Shown here piece by piece: positions 37,671-47,713 of a stretch of DNA of 64,000 nt. The DNA is taken from positions 13,827,057 through 13,891,056 of the forward strand of contig CP141148.1 of assembly GCA_035235625.1 (NCBI GenBank), in the 5' to 3' direction. How positions within the stretch are numbered: the stretch's first letter is position 1; the number at the start of each line of letters is the position of its first letter. Both the position numbers and the translations under genes were made by a program. The stretch comes from Saururus chinensis (Eukaryota; Streptophyta; Magnoliopsida; Piperales; Saururaceae). The notes beneath the pieces are model-generated. The model was not told the DNA's origin. It did no database searches and saw only the letters and a program-made list of their open reading frames with translations.

Positions 37671-38315
37671 TTAATATTGACCAGGAGGAGGTTTCTTTGC
37701 ATCCAACTCCCTGGCCTCATGTAGTAAGTCATCTACTTCCGTGTCGTCACTGAAATCCATTGTGTTCATGTACAATATGTCCCTATTCGAAGCACCACTT
37801 GCCAAATTATCATTGATTTCAATTGCATCCCTCACTCCTACTTCCTTCACTTCCACCTTCTGCTTCACTTCATTCGCATGTCTACTATGCACTTCGGCAT
37901 CTTTCAAAATAATTGACTCGTTAATCTTTGCTTCGAATACATCAAAATTCGGCTCACATTCCTGGAACACATGTACATGTCGCATTTTGGTTATTATCAA
38001 TGGTAAACCATCGTGCCTAGTCTTGGCATATCATAGAAAACATTGAAGAGTCCTAGTATCATGTATTTTCGTTGGAGGTACGTCCAGGGGGATTGCCAAA
38101 GGATATGTAAAACTCATCTTCAACGAGTATTCCTTGCTACAACATCCTATTAATTTGTAAACCATGAGCACCAAGGATTCATACGTCAATGAGCTTCTAA
38201 CAAATATGAGATCTGACTTGGCATTGGAGCAATCATACTTGTGTTAACTTGCATCCCACTCTCCCCCCCACACACATAACAGAGGCTGCTCATCTGTATC
38301 CATCTGAATACACTC
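37671..38315 (-). pseudogene. mudrA: MULE transposase (MURA-type) N-terminal part
   Basis: Reads from about 38315 as MDTDEQPLLCVWGGEW, then SLVLMVYKLIGCCSKEYSLK, FTYPLAIPLDVPPTKIHDTR, GLPLIITKMRHVHVFQECEP and an acidic segment ending FSDDTEVDDLLHEARELDAK. This is the N-terminal region that precedes the catalytic domain in plant MURA proteins. At least two stop codons interrupt it (after WDAS, and after LQCFL), and it ends at the internal deletion junction. It faces the DUF1985 gene tail to tail, the same arrangement as in the left MULE. Confidence 0.75.
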
Positions 38316-39055
38316 GATCGATAGTTATGTCAGTTAGGCTCTAGCAGTTATCAGTTGATACTTATCAGTCAATGCTTTCCGTCGCAAAATTGAAAGAACT
38401 TTGTGTTTACGAGAATCAATTTGATTCTTAACCTCAATCATTACTTCCTATATTACAACTATACATGCGGCACACCCACCCATATAAGTAACTCCAAAAG
38501 ACAAGATTATGTGTACCCATGAGTTACCTATGTCAGCCACTACCAGTCATCAGTTGAGCCAGATCAGTTAAAGCTTTCACCCACCTTCTCCATACCCAAA
38601 AATTAGCTGCCTTTCTTGTTTCATCTTCAGAGCATATCAGGTAAGAAGTAGTTCATTTACAATTAAAAACATTAACATATTCTCCACATCCAACATTACC
38701 ACTGTTCCGGTAGGGACACCTTTAGGTAGAAACGTGACTATCCGTGTCTTCCTCCATGAGTTAGGGTACATATGGGGAGGCTGCTCTTCGACATCCACCT
38801 TCCGCCAACCTAAGTCCCATGATCTGCTAGTAGGGAGACGAGAATATGGGGCCGTAAGAGAATACCTCAGCAGTTATCTTGGGAAGAAACCTTTGGATGT
38901 TAAGAAACTGTAGGGTTTTTCACGGTTTTTACCTTTATGATGAGGTATGGCCCATTTCTACTATATGTAGCGCGTGTGTGGGCATATCAAACGTGGTGAT
39001 GTTTCTTGATTCTCTTGATACACAATGGATATATGTAGCTTAATGCATATATTAT
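38316..39055. other. MULE internal DNA, degenerate subterminal motifs
   Basis: Two weak copies of the array core (near 38330-38395 and 38525-38570: CTACCAGTCATCAGTTGAGC then CAGTTAAAGC). No intact frame is seen. Confidence 0.4.
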
Positions 39056-39267
39056 AAAGGAAAAAATTTATAGGAGCGCGGGCACACGTGCATCTACATG
39101 AGCCCGGGCTCTATGGGCAATCTGATTTAGATCTAATGGCCCATAATAGTAAAGGGTTTAAATGGCCCTATGTATTATGGGCCATCAGATGTACATCTGA
39201 TTGGCCATAGAGCCCAAGCTCACATAGATGCGCGTGTGCCCGGGCTCGTATAAACTTTTTTCCTTTT
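39056..39267. mobile_element. Foldback MITE with GAGCCCGGGCTC arms
   Basis: Long inverted repeat of ~95-bp arms, from AAAGGAAAAAATTTATA on the left to TATAAACTTTTTTCCTTT on the right. Arms share CGCGGGCACACG/CGTGTGCCCGGG, GAGCCCGGGCTC, CTATGGGCAATCTGA and TAATGGCCCATAATA blocks. Related partial copies follow at about 39280-39485, and the GC-rich arm also occurs at 23802-23855. Confidence 0.75.
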
Positions 39268-39269
39268 GA

Positions 39270-39490
39270 GTACCGTTTATATGAGCCTTGGCTAATGCAC
39301 ACCTGTGTGCCTGGGTTGTATGAGTCCTGTTTTTATGAGTATTATGGGCCATTAGATGTATATCCGATTGCCCATATCGCCCGGCCTCACGAAAGTGTAT
39401 GTGATCCCGGGCTCATCTTCTTATGAGTATTATGGGTCATCAGATGTATATCTGATTGCCCATAGAGCCGGCTCATATTAACATGACGTT
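39270..39490. repeat. Partial copies of the foldback MITE
   Basis: Two further imperfect segments with TATTATGGGCCATTAGATGT / TATTATGGGTCATCAGATGT, GATTGCCCATA and CCCGGGCTCAT words, adjoining the foldback at 39056-39267. Confidence 0.6.
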
Positions 39491-39890
39491 TTCTTAAGTG
39501 CCCCAGCCAACAAATATAGCATTTCTAACCATCGATATTGAATTTATTTAACTCTATCTGTGTTTTTAATGACGTCTATGGGAAGCTGTAGCTTTTCATT
39601 TTATATTTTCTTAATAATATTTATCTTCAAGATTATAAGAACAACTAAATTGTATATGAATGCATTAAACACTATTTCTATTTCCACCAATCCACTCACC
39701 ATAATCAATAAATTAAGGCAATTCTAACCCTGTGAAACATTCGCTTGTACAGTATCAACCAAATTGTATAGGAAGGCATTTTCTAACCATTAAATACATT
39801 TGGGTATACATTATCCACCGTGACCAAGTGATGCTGAAGATACAAAATATAATTAAGTCTATGATGTGCGGCATGTGATTACATGTAATT

Positions 39891-40192
39891 GAATTGGAGA
39901 GCAATAAGTCATGCACATTACAAGTTAGGAGGTGGTGGTGGCAAGAAAAAGAAGTACACACCTATAATTATCATAAACTCAGAGTCTGAAGATGCTAAGT
40001 CTAAGATGAGAACCGATATGTTATATTATCACTGAGTTATTTCATGATTGTATAACGTATCATTTCTCACATTAGATTTAACATCTTCAGACTTTGAGTC
40101 TATGATAATTATAGTTTTCTTCTTCTGCATGCCACCACCACCGCCTAACAAAGAAACTTTGTTATGTGTAGAACGATTGCTTTTCAAGTCCA
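39891..40192. repeat. Palindrome 1 in right MULE
   Basis: Inverted arms: GGAGAGCAATAAGTCATGCA...GGTGGTGGTGGCA...ATAATTATCATAAACTC...GAAGATG on the left mirror ATCTTCAGACTTTGAGTC...ATAATTATAG...TGCCACCACCACC...GATTGCTTTTC on the right, with about 50 bp in the middle. The arms can encode KKK(Y)T.IIII(N/D)S.SED peptides. Confidence 0.75.
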
Positions 40193-40360
40193 TCTCATCT
40201 TTTTATCTAGCATAATCACTCTATCCACTATGAAGTTTGCCGACACCTCAACATCCGACTTCAACGACCTGTTCATCAGCTTTAGCTTTTCCTCCACTGC
40301 TCCTTCAAATCAATAATAAAATTAATGAGCCAAAATTTAATTCAAAATATATCAGCTAGC

Positions 40361-42525
40361 TACCATCTCCAGTCATCAGTTAGTCAGTATTAATTAACTT
40401 TCTTTTAACTATATACTCTAGGTTTACTGGTCTCGTCCTTACTAATATCATATCACATGATTGTAACCTACCATGTAAACCTATCTTGCTCAAAACTAAT
40501 GAACACTCAATGTACTTTAACAAATAATAACCTACTAACATCTACCAGTCAGCAGGTAGCCCGTATCAGTTAACTTTGTTTTAACTATATATAGATACTA
40601 GGTCATATGGTCTCATCATCTTGAATAAAACTAATTACATATATTCTTACAAAATATCATTAACTCTATCATGTGAGGCATGTGATTCAATGTTGGCAGT
40701 ATATGGCAATATGTTCATACCTTTTCTTTTGTTGATTATATTGAGTGATTATTCTGGATCAGATAATGTAGTTGATTTGGAGAGCAATCAGTCATGCACA
40801 TTACAAAGTTTAATCATTAGGATGTGGTGGTGGCAAGAGGAAGTATAAAACAATAATTACTATCGACTCAACTGATGAAAATGTTAAATTTAAGGTGGGG
40901 AACACAGATATGGTATACACCATATCTATGCTTCCCACCTTAAATTTAACATCTTCATCATCTGAGTCAATAATAATTATTGTTTTATACTTCCACCTGC
41001 AACCATCAATGCCTAATAAAGAAACTTTGTTATGTGCATAATGTTTGCTCTCCAAATACATCCCATCTTTTGATGTAGCATAATCACTATATACACTGTG
41101 AAACTGTCCGACACCTCGATGTTGGCCTCCACAAACTTGGTCTCTGCTTTGGCTTCTCCTCCGCTGCCCCTTTTATGCCTCGGGGAGGTAGACATATAAG
41201 TATACTGCGGTGAAGTGAAGGGATAGATTTAATCGAAATCAGTTAACTACCAGTCAACATTTAATCGAAATCAGTTAACTATCTTCTAACCATATAAACT
41301 AGGTAATATGGTATCATCGTCAATAAATATTAGATCACCATACTCATGATAGTATAACACAAATTGTACAAATCTAATGACCACCCAATGTACTTCGCAA
41401 AATATAAGCCTCCTACCATCTACCAGTCAACAGTTAGGATGCATTAGTTAACTTTATTTTCTTCTATCTACTAGGTCATATGGTATACTACTCATTATAT
41501 ATCATATTGAAGCATTAAAACCTACCTTGTAAACCCATCTTGAGCAAATCTAATGACCACACAATATACTTCGAAAAATAAAAAGCCTCCTACTATCTAC
41601 CAGTCAACAGTTAGGATGCATCAGTTAACTTTGTTTTATCCATATAAACTAGGTTATATAGTATCCTCCTTGCTAGATATCAAATCACATCATAGTCATG
41701 AGTAAAACTAATTACGTATATTATTCTTACTTACCCTAACAACAAAACATATATATTTATTTACTTACTTTCCATCTATTAAAATATATTATATGCATAC
41801 TAACTAAGCACCAAACACAGAAGATCAAGTTAACATATTTACTTAATAACACTCTTATTTACCCACTCATATGTAAACATAACTAATGCAAATCTAATGA
41901 CCTCGCAATGTACTTAAAAAAATATAAGCCTCCTATCATCTACCAGTCAACAGTTAGGATGTATCAGTTAACTTTGTTTTCTTCTATCTACTAGGTCATA
42001 TGGTATACTACTCATTATATATCATATCACGACATTAAAACCTACCTTGTGAACCCATCTTGAGCAAATCTAATTACCACACAATGTGCTTTAAAAAACA
42101 AAAAACCTCCTACCATCTACCAGTTAACAGTTTGTTTGATCAGTTAACTTTGTTTTAACCATATATTATAGGTCATGTGGTCTCGTCCTCGCTAGACTTT
42201 AGATCACACCATTTAAACCTACCTTCTACACCTATCTTCCTTGAAACTAATTACCTCAAAATAAGCTAGGCCAAAGTTAACCATCCTACCATATACCAGT
42301 CAATAGCTAGGCTGTATCAGTTAACTTTGATTTGCCGATAAAAAATGGGTCATATGGTCCCCTCCTTGCTAGATATCTGATCACATCATGAAAACCTACC
42401 TTTTCAACCTATCTTGCTTAAATCTAATGACCACGCAATGTACTTCAACAAATAATAGCCTCCTACCATCTACCAGAAAATAGTTAGGATGTGTCAGTTA
42501 ACTATGTGCTACCCATGTAAACTAG
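40361..42525 (+). repeat. Right MULE, right subterminal array
   Basis: About nine or ten copies of ACCAGTCAACAGTTAGGATG-like plus CAGTTAACTTTGTTTT cores near 40370, 40545, 41245, 41420, 41600, 41940, 42117, 42297 and 42472, mostly ~175-180 bp apart (palindrome 2 interrupts). Units also share CTAGGTCATATGGTATCCTC, CTAGATATCATATCACATCA, AAACCTACCTTGTAAACCC and CTAATGACCACACAATGTAC blocks. The core is on the plus strand here and on minus at the other end of the element. Confidence 0.85.
40774..41060. repeat. Palindrome 2 in right MULE
   Basis: About 143-bp arms meeting near 40919 with almost no spacer (GATATGGTATACACCATATC at the centre). Arm content matches palindrome 1. The right arm, read on minus, keeps an open frame containing KYKTIIIIDSDDEDVKFKVG. 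Confidence 0.85.
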
Positions 42526-43104
42526 GTCAATTGTCTCCTCCTCACTAGATATCATATCAAATCATTAGTTAATCTAAACATACAAGCAAAAGACATAATC
42601 CATTACTTTTACCCTTAATTTGTTTATTATATAACCCCGGAATAACATAATCCATCATAAACTATCAAAATACAACCATACATTACAAATAGAATTGATA
42701 CAATCAAACCGCCCATTTGATGGGAAATTGTAGCAAACAGCCAGACACAAAGAAAACAAATATTGAATCTCTTTTCTCTCATATATTTTCTAGCACAAAC
42801 CATATAACTAAATATTTCACAAACTATCTATTTTTTACCACAAACTAACATTACTCAACCAAGTCACAAGACCCCATATCTGCACCCCTATGTTAGTGAA
42901 AATCAAACCAAGCACAAATCGCCTTGCTTTTAACGGACTCTAACAAAATAATATTTTAAAAACTACACACCTCAAACCTACCATGCGTCTTCACTTTGTA
43001 GCCATTTTCTGATCACCCTGGGTTGATAGACGAATTGGATTCGATCGTGCTGGTACACGATCTAAGCGGATGAGGGACCTTCTTCGACTAGATAGTTTTG
43101 GATG

Positions 43105-43410
43105 TCAAAACGATGAGGAGCAGACGGCGGCTCTTGTATCTAGGAGAAGCTTATGGTTGAGACGGGGGAGGAGGATGGCAACTCCCATATCTAGGAGAAA
43201 ATGAGGGAGGAGACGGGGGAGGAGAAGAGGCGGACGGTGGCTCCCTCTCCGGGAGCCGCCTTTGGGTCTTTTTGAAGCTGGTGGTTGAGACGGAGGAGGA
43301 GGATGGCGACTCCCGTATCTAGGAGAAAATGCGGGAAGAGACGGGGGAAGAGGAAAGGCGGATGGCGGCTCCCTCTCTGGGAGCCGCCGCTGGGTCTTTT
43401 CGTCTCCCAT
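43105..43410. repeat. Tandem duplication of ~130 bp with hairpins near MULE right end
   Basis: Two units (about 43145-43275 and 43275-43400) share TGGTTGAGACGG, TATCTAGGAGAAAATG, GAGACGGGGGA and a hairpin GGCTCCCTCTCCGGGAGCCGCC-like word. A minus-strand Pro-rich frame across it appears incidental. Confidence 0.75.
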
Positions 43411-43429
43411 GAAGACTTTTTACATTTTA

Positions 43430-43574
43430 CATATAAAGTGCAGGGGTATTATCGGTAATTCAAGTGCGCATGTGGAAAAGTTGAACGTGCTTAAATCTAA
43501 TTGTGCAAAATTGAAGTACCCGAGCCTATTTTTATAATTCTAACATTTATTAAGTTTATTTCTAAATATTTTTC
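43430..43574 (+). repeat. Right TIR of right MULE
   Basis: Contains GGGGTATTATCGGTAATTCA, TTGTGCAAAATTGAAGTA and ends TTTCTAAATATTTTTC. Inverted copy of 33567-33712. Confidence 0.85.
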
Positions 43575-43583
43575 GGTGCAGTG
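43575..43583. repeat. Right target site duplication of right MULE
   Basis: GGTGCAGTG, partner of GGCGCAATG at 33558-33566. Confidence 0.65.
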
Positions 43584-44047
43584 AGTTGAATTACATGGAA
43601 GAAAACACGGGAGGCGGAGGCCGAGGCCTAGGCGTATAAGGAAATGCCACCGGGAAGCAACGTTGATGATAATCCAGTGGTTGCTCGGTAACTCGACCAG
43701 GCCGAGCTCCGGCACCTTCGACCACAGCAGCTGGCTACAGTACTGGTGGTCATTGCCATTGCTGCGCCACCGGCTGTCGGTGGTGACGGCGGCGCCCCTT
43801 CTCAATTCCAACGCAACGAAGAGGCCCAACGACGCGGATCAAAAGAGGAAAGTTCAAAGTAGGTAGGTTCCCTATAGCACGAAGGTTTCCTAGTTGCAGA
43901 CGAACTCAGACTACCAACCCTGTATCTGACGCTCTTAATAATGGAATAGAATTCCTAGTCACATATAAGAAGAGGCAACAGCCAGCATAGGGCGAACAGA
44001 AGAGAAACTGAGAAGGAAGGAGCAGAACCTGAGAGAACAAAGTCACC
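43584..44047 (+). promoter_or_regulatory. Flank and probable promoter of the acidic-repeat ORF
   Basis: GC-rich DNA with short frames on both strands (43600-43870), none recognised. A TATA-like ACATATAAGAAG lies at about 43962, followed by a purine-rich leader-like stretch up to the ATG at 44048, whose context is GTCACCATGTC. Confidence 0.4.
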
Positions 44048-44629
44048 ATGTCTGATTTCGGCTATGATCTGCAGGACACATGTTTCGAGGAAGGAGAGGA
44101 AGAATCAATGTTCGACAAGCGTTCGAAGCAGTTGGCTGACGACCTGGCGTATTATCTTCGTCAAAACACGGAGACATCTTTCTTCACAAAAACGCTAGAA
44201 GAGTACTTCGGGTTCGTCGGTCCCTTTGCATATCTGAAGCCGGAAGAGATTGTTGGGGCGGAAACCATGCAGGCAGTCTATGGAGATGAAGTTGAAACTG
44301 AGGAAGAAAAAAAAAGGGAGGAGATCGATCCCAAAGAGGAAGAAGAACAAGAAAAAGAGGAGAGCGGTATGAAAGATCGGGAAGAAGAAGAAAAGGAAGA
44401 AAGCTGTCCCGATGAAGAAAAACAAGAAAAAGAAGAAAGCCGTCGGGAAGAGGAAGAACAAGAACAGGTGGAGAGCGGTCCAAAAGAGGTAGAAGAAGGA
44501 GAAAAGGATAAGAGCTATCCAGATGAGGAAGAAGAGGAAATGGAGGTGAGCGGTCCGGAAGAGGAAGAAGAAGAAGAAGAAGAAGGCGGCCAAGAAGTAA
44601 GCTTTTGTGGAAGAGCATATTCCATATAA
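44048..44629 (+). CDS. Hypothetical acidic protein with Glu-rich tandem repeats
   Basis: A 193-codon frame of unrecognised family. Residues 1-85 are non-repetitive (MSDFGYDLQDTCFEEGEEES, SKQLADDLAYYLRQN, FGFVGPFAYLKPEEIVGAET) and predicted soluble. Residues ~86-185 are about seven imperfect 12-14-residue repeats of the form EEEEQEKEES(G/C/R)P(D/K), encoded by ~36-42-bp purine-rich repeats. A good donor-like GAA|GTAAGC at about 44597 suggests the coding sequence may splice onward rather than end at CGRAYSI. A possible acceptor is TTCTTTCAG near 44874; the joined product is unknown. A TATA-like box and good start context favour a real gene. It lies ~0.5 kb from the MULE end. Frames on the opposite strand are mirrors of the repeat. 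Function unknown. Confidence 0.5.
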   Translation: MSDFGYDLQDTCFEEGEEESMFDKRSKQLADDLAYYLRQNTETSFFTKTLEEYFGFVGPFAYLKPEEIVGAETMQAVYGDEVETEEEKKREEIDPKEEEEQEKEESGMKDREEEEKEESCPDEEKQEKEESRREEEEQEQVESGPKEVEEGEKDKSYPDEEEEEMEVSGPEEEEEEEEEGGQEVSFCGRAYSI

Positions 44630-45378
44630 ATTTATTTCGTTCTGTATGTTATGTTTTACTAAATTTGTGTGCATCTCCTGATCCAAGAAACGGGATATGT
44701 TACGATTTTTGTACTTCCCCAAGGAAAAATGATAATTTTTTTACTTCAATGTCGAATCAAATTTTCTTTTATTTCCCAAAACTTGAAACCCCCCAAAGAA
44801 ATTCCCATGGCCTTCTTTTTTTCCGTTCACGTCAAGCCGAAAGGCAACACCACTTACAACAACACTTCTTTCAGCGGCAGCGGTCAGAATGTCTTCGCTT
44901 CCATCAATCTCTTCGTCTTCTTCACTCCATCTTTTGTGCATAGTTGCCACTGAGCAGTAGCTATATGTCACTTGTTTTTTATAGATAGAATTTAGACGAT
45001 GAGAGTGGTTTCTGTTAGTTTTTTAGTTGTGTACACCCACCCCCATATTATAAGTGGAGAGAGAAAAATAAGCTTTTGTTACTTTTGTGGGTGACTACCC
45101 ACCGCTAAATTAAAAAGGATTACACACTCCTCCCAAATTATGAAGTATTTCATGTTGACCACCCAGATATTGAACTTTGTTTACTTTTCTGGGAGTGGGC
45201 ACCCGCCTGTGAATGGAAAAGGATAGCAAGGGGCCCTTTAAGTCTCTCCCAGAATGTAAAGATTTATATTTTGAAAAGCTAGGTACAAGTGACAGACTTG
45301 GTAAATGTGATTCTATGGTGCATATGGTTGCATTTTTTATATTATTATTATTATTAGAGGTAGGAGATTTGTGTTTAA

Positions 45379-45436
<58 letters not shown>

Positions 45437-47580
45437 CCGTAATTGGTATATCAGGGGCCATGGGAGGAGCCATTTAAGCAAGCTCTCCCTCTTTCCCTCG
45501 CCTCTTGGTCTCCGGCCTTCGCCTCTCACTATTCCGCCCACACACCTCCCTCCCTTCTCGTAGTCTCCTAGCAATCATTAAGGACCAATTACCATCAATA
45601 CCAGCAAGTACTTAACGACAGAAAGGACAATGGGTTAACAAGGTCTGTTGTGCCGCCATTTCTACTCTTATCTAGATTATCGGAAAACCAAGAATTGATG
45701 GTCGGAGTCACTGCCAATTACAGGGGAAGGAAAGACTTGCTTGGACCATAACCATGACAGTTGTACTGGGCTTGGAAGGGTAAGGGAGGTGTCAAAAGGC
45801 AGTGACTACAAACGCTAGGGACACAACCGAAATATATTTACCAGAGGCTATTCAAGCGATGCTTAGGAGGAGGCGGGCTGAATGCAACACCGGAGGTGCC
45901 AGGAATGGAGAGAGGAAAGGTAGCACAAAGATGAGTTTCGTGACAGAGGAATCCAAGAAAATGTCTGAGACTGGGAGACGAGGGGGTACGACAATTAGCA
46001 TTGTGTTTGTGTAAGTTAAATTGGAATATATTAGCATCGTCGATATAAATAACAATGACAAGTGGTTTTTTAGTACACTAGAGACTGTGTACATGCATTT
46101 GACTTTTTAAAAAATAAAATTCATTTGAGTCATTAAATGATATTCATAGCTTAAAAAAAAATGAAACGAAGCCTATATATGGTGGTTAGAAACTTGCCAA
46201 GATCAAAACAGCATGAAAGACTCAATTTTGGAAAGTTCTGCCATGCACATCGATAGGCTAAGGCTGAACATTCGACATGTTGAATCATTTATTTAAGGCT
46301 TATTTTGATACCCTGTCAACATTTTATTGAGGCTTATTGATAGTTCACAATTTTTGTTCTAAACTTCATAAAACACTGACAAATTCACACAAAATTTTAC
46401 TTGAAAATTCCCGACAGATACAAAAAGTGAATTGGCATTGTTTATTTGTTTGTTTAGCTCATGCATTGAACATCTTACTTAGCAACAATGAGATTCGATG
46501 CCATTATTTCTTTCAATGTCATTCTAACTTGGTTTGTAAGATCATTTTATCTAAATGTCATATCCTGAGAATTTGTATATAATTTTGAAGGAGAGATGCG
46601 TTAGCGCTTCATCAAAATTAATAGATATGCCCTATCCTTCTCAAATCCATCTACAATATCTATTTTTCCTTCATTTTAAGTGAAAGTAACCAGCGTATTT
46701 TTTAGGATAGGAGGAAAGACCCTCCAAGTTTCCAACCCATGCCTTGATCATTTATAAGTTCACAATTATGGATGCCTTCTCCCGCAAAGATGAAGTTTTG
46801 AAAGTTGCCCTTAGCTGCCTGAATTTTTGGTGGAGAGCTCTCAGCTCTTGATTTTACTTAGTTGTCTTGAGTTTTCACTTTGGTTTTGGGCTCTGTCTGT
46901 GGCTTTTGTCTTACGCTTGCTAGCACCTTTTAGTGCTTGCGACTTGTGAGAAAAGGTTTGCATCGTTGCTCTCTTTTAATCTGTACTCTTCTTTAGATAA
47001 ATATATTCAAATGAACTAGCTCCATGTCCATACGTACACAAAAGTTTACATTCAAAATGGAAGAATATGATTATAGCATACGCGCCCATGCAGATATGGA
47101 ATTCTTGTAGTACTGTACTTCACGACGTGAAGTCCATTCGAGAACAATTTAAATGGTTCCCAGACACGAACCATTTATAGAATTAGCACGCCCAAGTTTC
47201 ATGCAAGAATGAAGCATTGTTCATTTTGTTGATGCCAAATACGTGTTGAAAATGTATTGTGCACTAGCTTTTCATTAAAATATTAAGCGAATACAGCAGC
47301 TAACCCCAAGAAAATTTCTTGGGGAAGAAAAGAATGAAATATTACACCATATAAACCCAACTAAGCATAAATGTCTAGATCGACCGAGATAGGAAAGGAA
47401 TCGCAAAGATAATAAGCAGAAGAGGACAAAAAATATAAATTGAAACAATATACAGTTGCTACTCCCCTTTCACCAACTATATTAATACATCTATGGTACA
47501 TCCCAGTGATGCCAAAGACCCAAAACTGGAACTCTCTGACATGTAAATGCATCAGACCTTCCGACTTCCAATTCGACCAT
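44630..47580. other. Intergenic DNA between the acidic ORF and ESP4 3' end
   Basis: No gene is recognised. Contents are a (TA)n microsatellite (about 45382-45435), inverted words around 45050-45200 (GTGGGTGACTACCCACC), and a short frame at 45802-46014 rich in Arg/Thr/Glu without known relatives. A stretch near 46860-47010 ending AATCTGTACTCTTCTTTAGA resembles LINE 3' ends only weakly. Confidence 0.45.
45382..45435. repeat. (TA)n microsatellite
   Basis: Uninterrupted TA repeats over about 54 bp; frames through it give only alternating Ile-Tyr. Confidence 0.95.
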
Positions 47581-47713
47581 TAATTTCCATGCATCTCCTC
47601 AATCTTGTCATGTTCCCTGTTGAATGGGGAGGCCATGTTTTTTGGCTCTTCATGTGTTTGGAAGTCTTCTAGAATCTGATGGATGGAAAATGAACAGATA
47701 GTTCAAATTTTAT

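Larger units (their letters stand above)
33567..43574. mobile_element. Right MULE with both TIRs, internally rearranged, 10.0 kb
   Basis: Bounded by ~145-bp terminal inverted repeats (33567-33712 and 43430-43574) and a near-perfect 9-bp target duplication. Order inside: TIR, subterminal array, DUF1985 part of the Ulp1-type gene (+), N-terminal part of mudrA (-), a foldback MITE insertion, two palindromes, a second subterminal array, a ~130-bp tandem duplication, TIR. The Ulp1 protease core and the transposase catalytic region are both absent. At about 37.67 kb, homology to the left MULE stops (shared ATATTTAATATTGACCAGGA) and mudrA sequence begins, marking an internal deletion. Confidence 0.85.

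Noticed and set aside
34480-42525. Regularly spaced repeats considered as a CRISPR-like array or satellite
   Set aside because: The repeats are long, diverged units within a transposon in a plant genome; no short direct repeats with unique spacers.
43600-43866. Frames on both strands just outside the right MULE end, possible disrupted host gene together with 33151-33557
   Set aside because: Neither flank gives a recognisable protein, and joining them yields no convincing continuous exon.
44184-44722. 144- and 175-codon Leu/Phe-rich frames on minus, looking membrane-like
   Set aside because: Mirror images of the Glu-rich repeat gene on the plus strand.
45110-45574. Frames of 116-154 codons across a TA repeat
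   Set aside because: Most of the frame is the (TA)n microsatellite; flanks show no homology.
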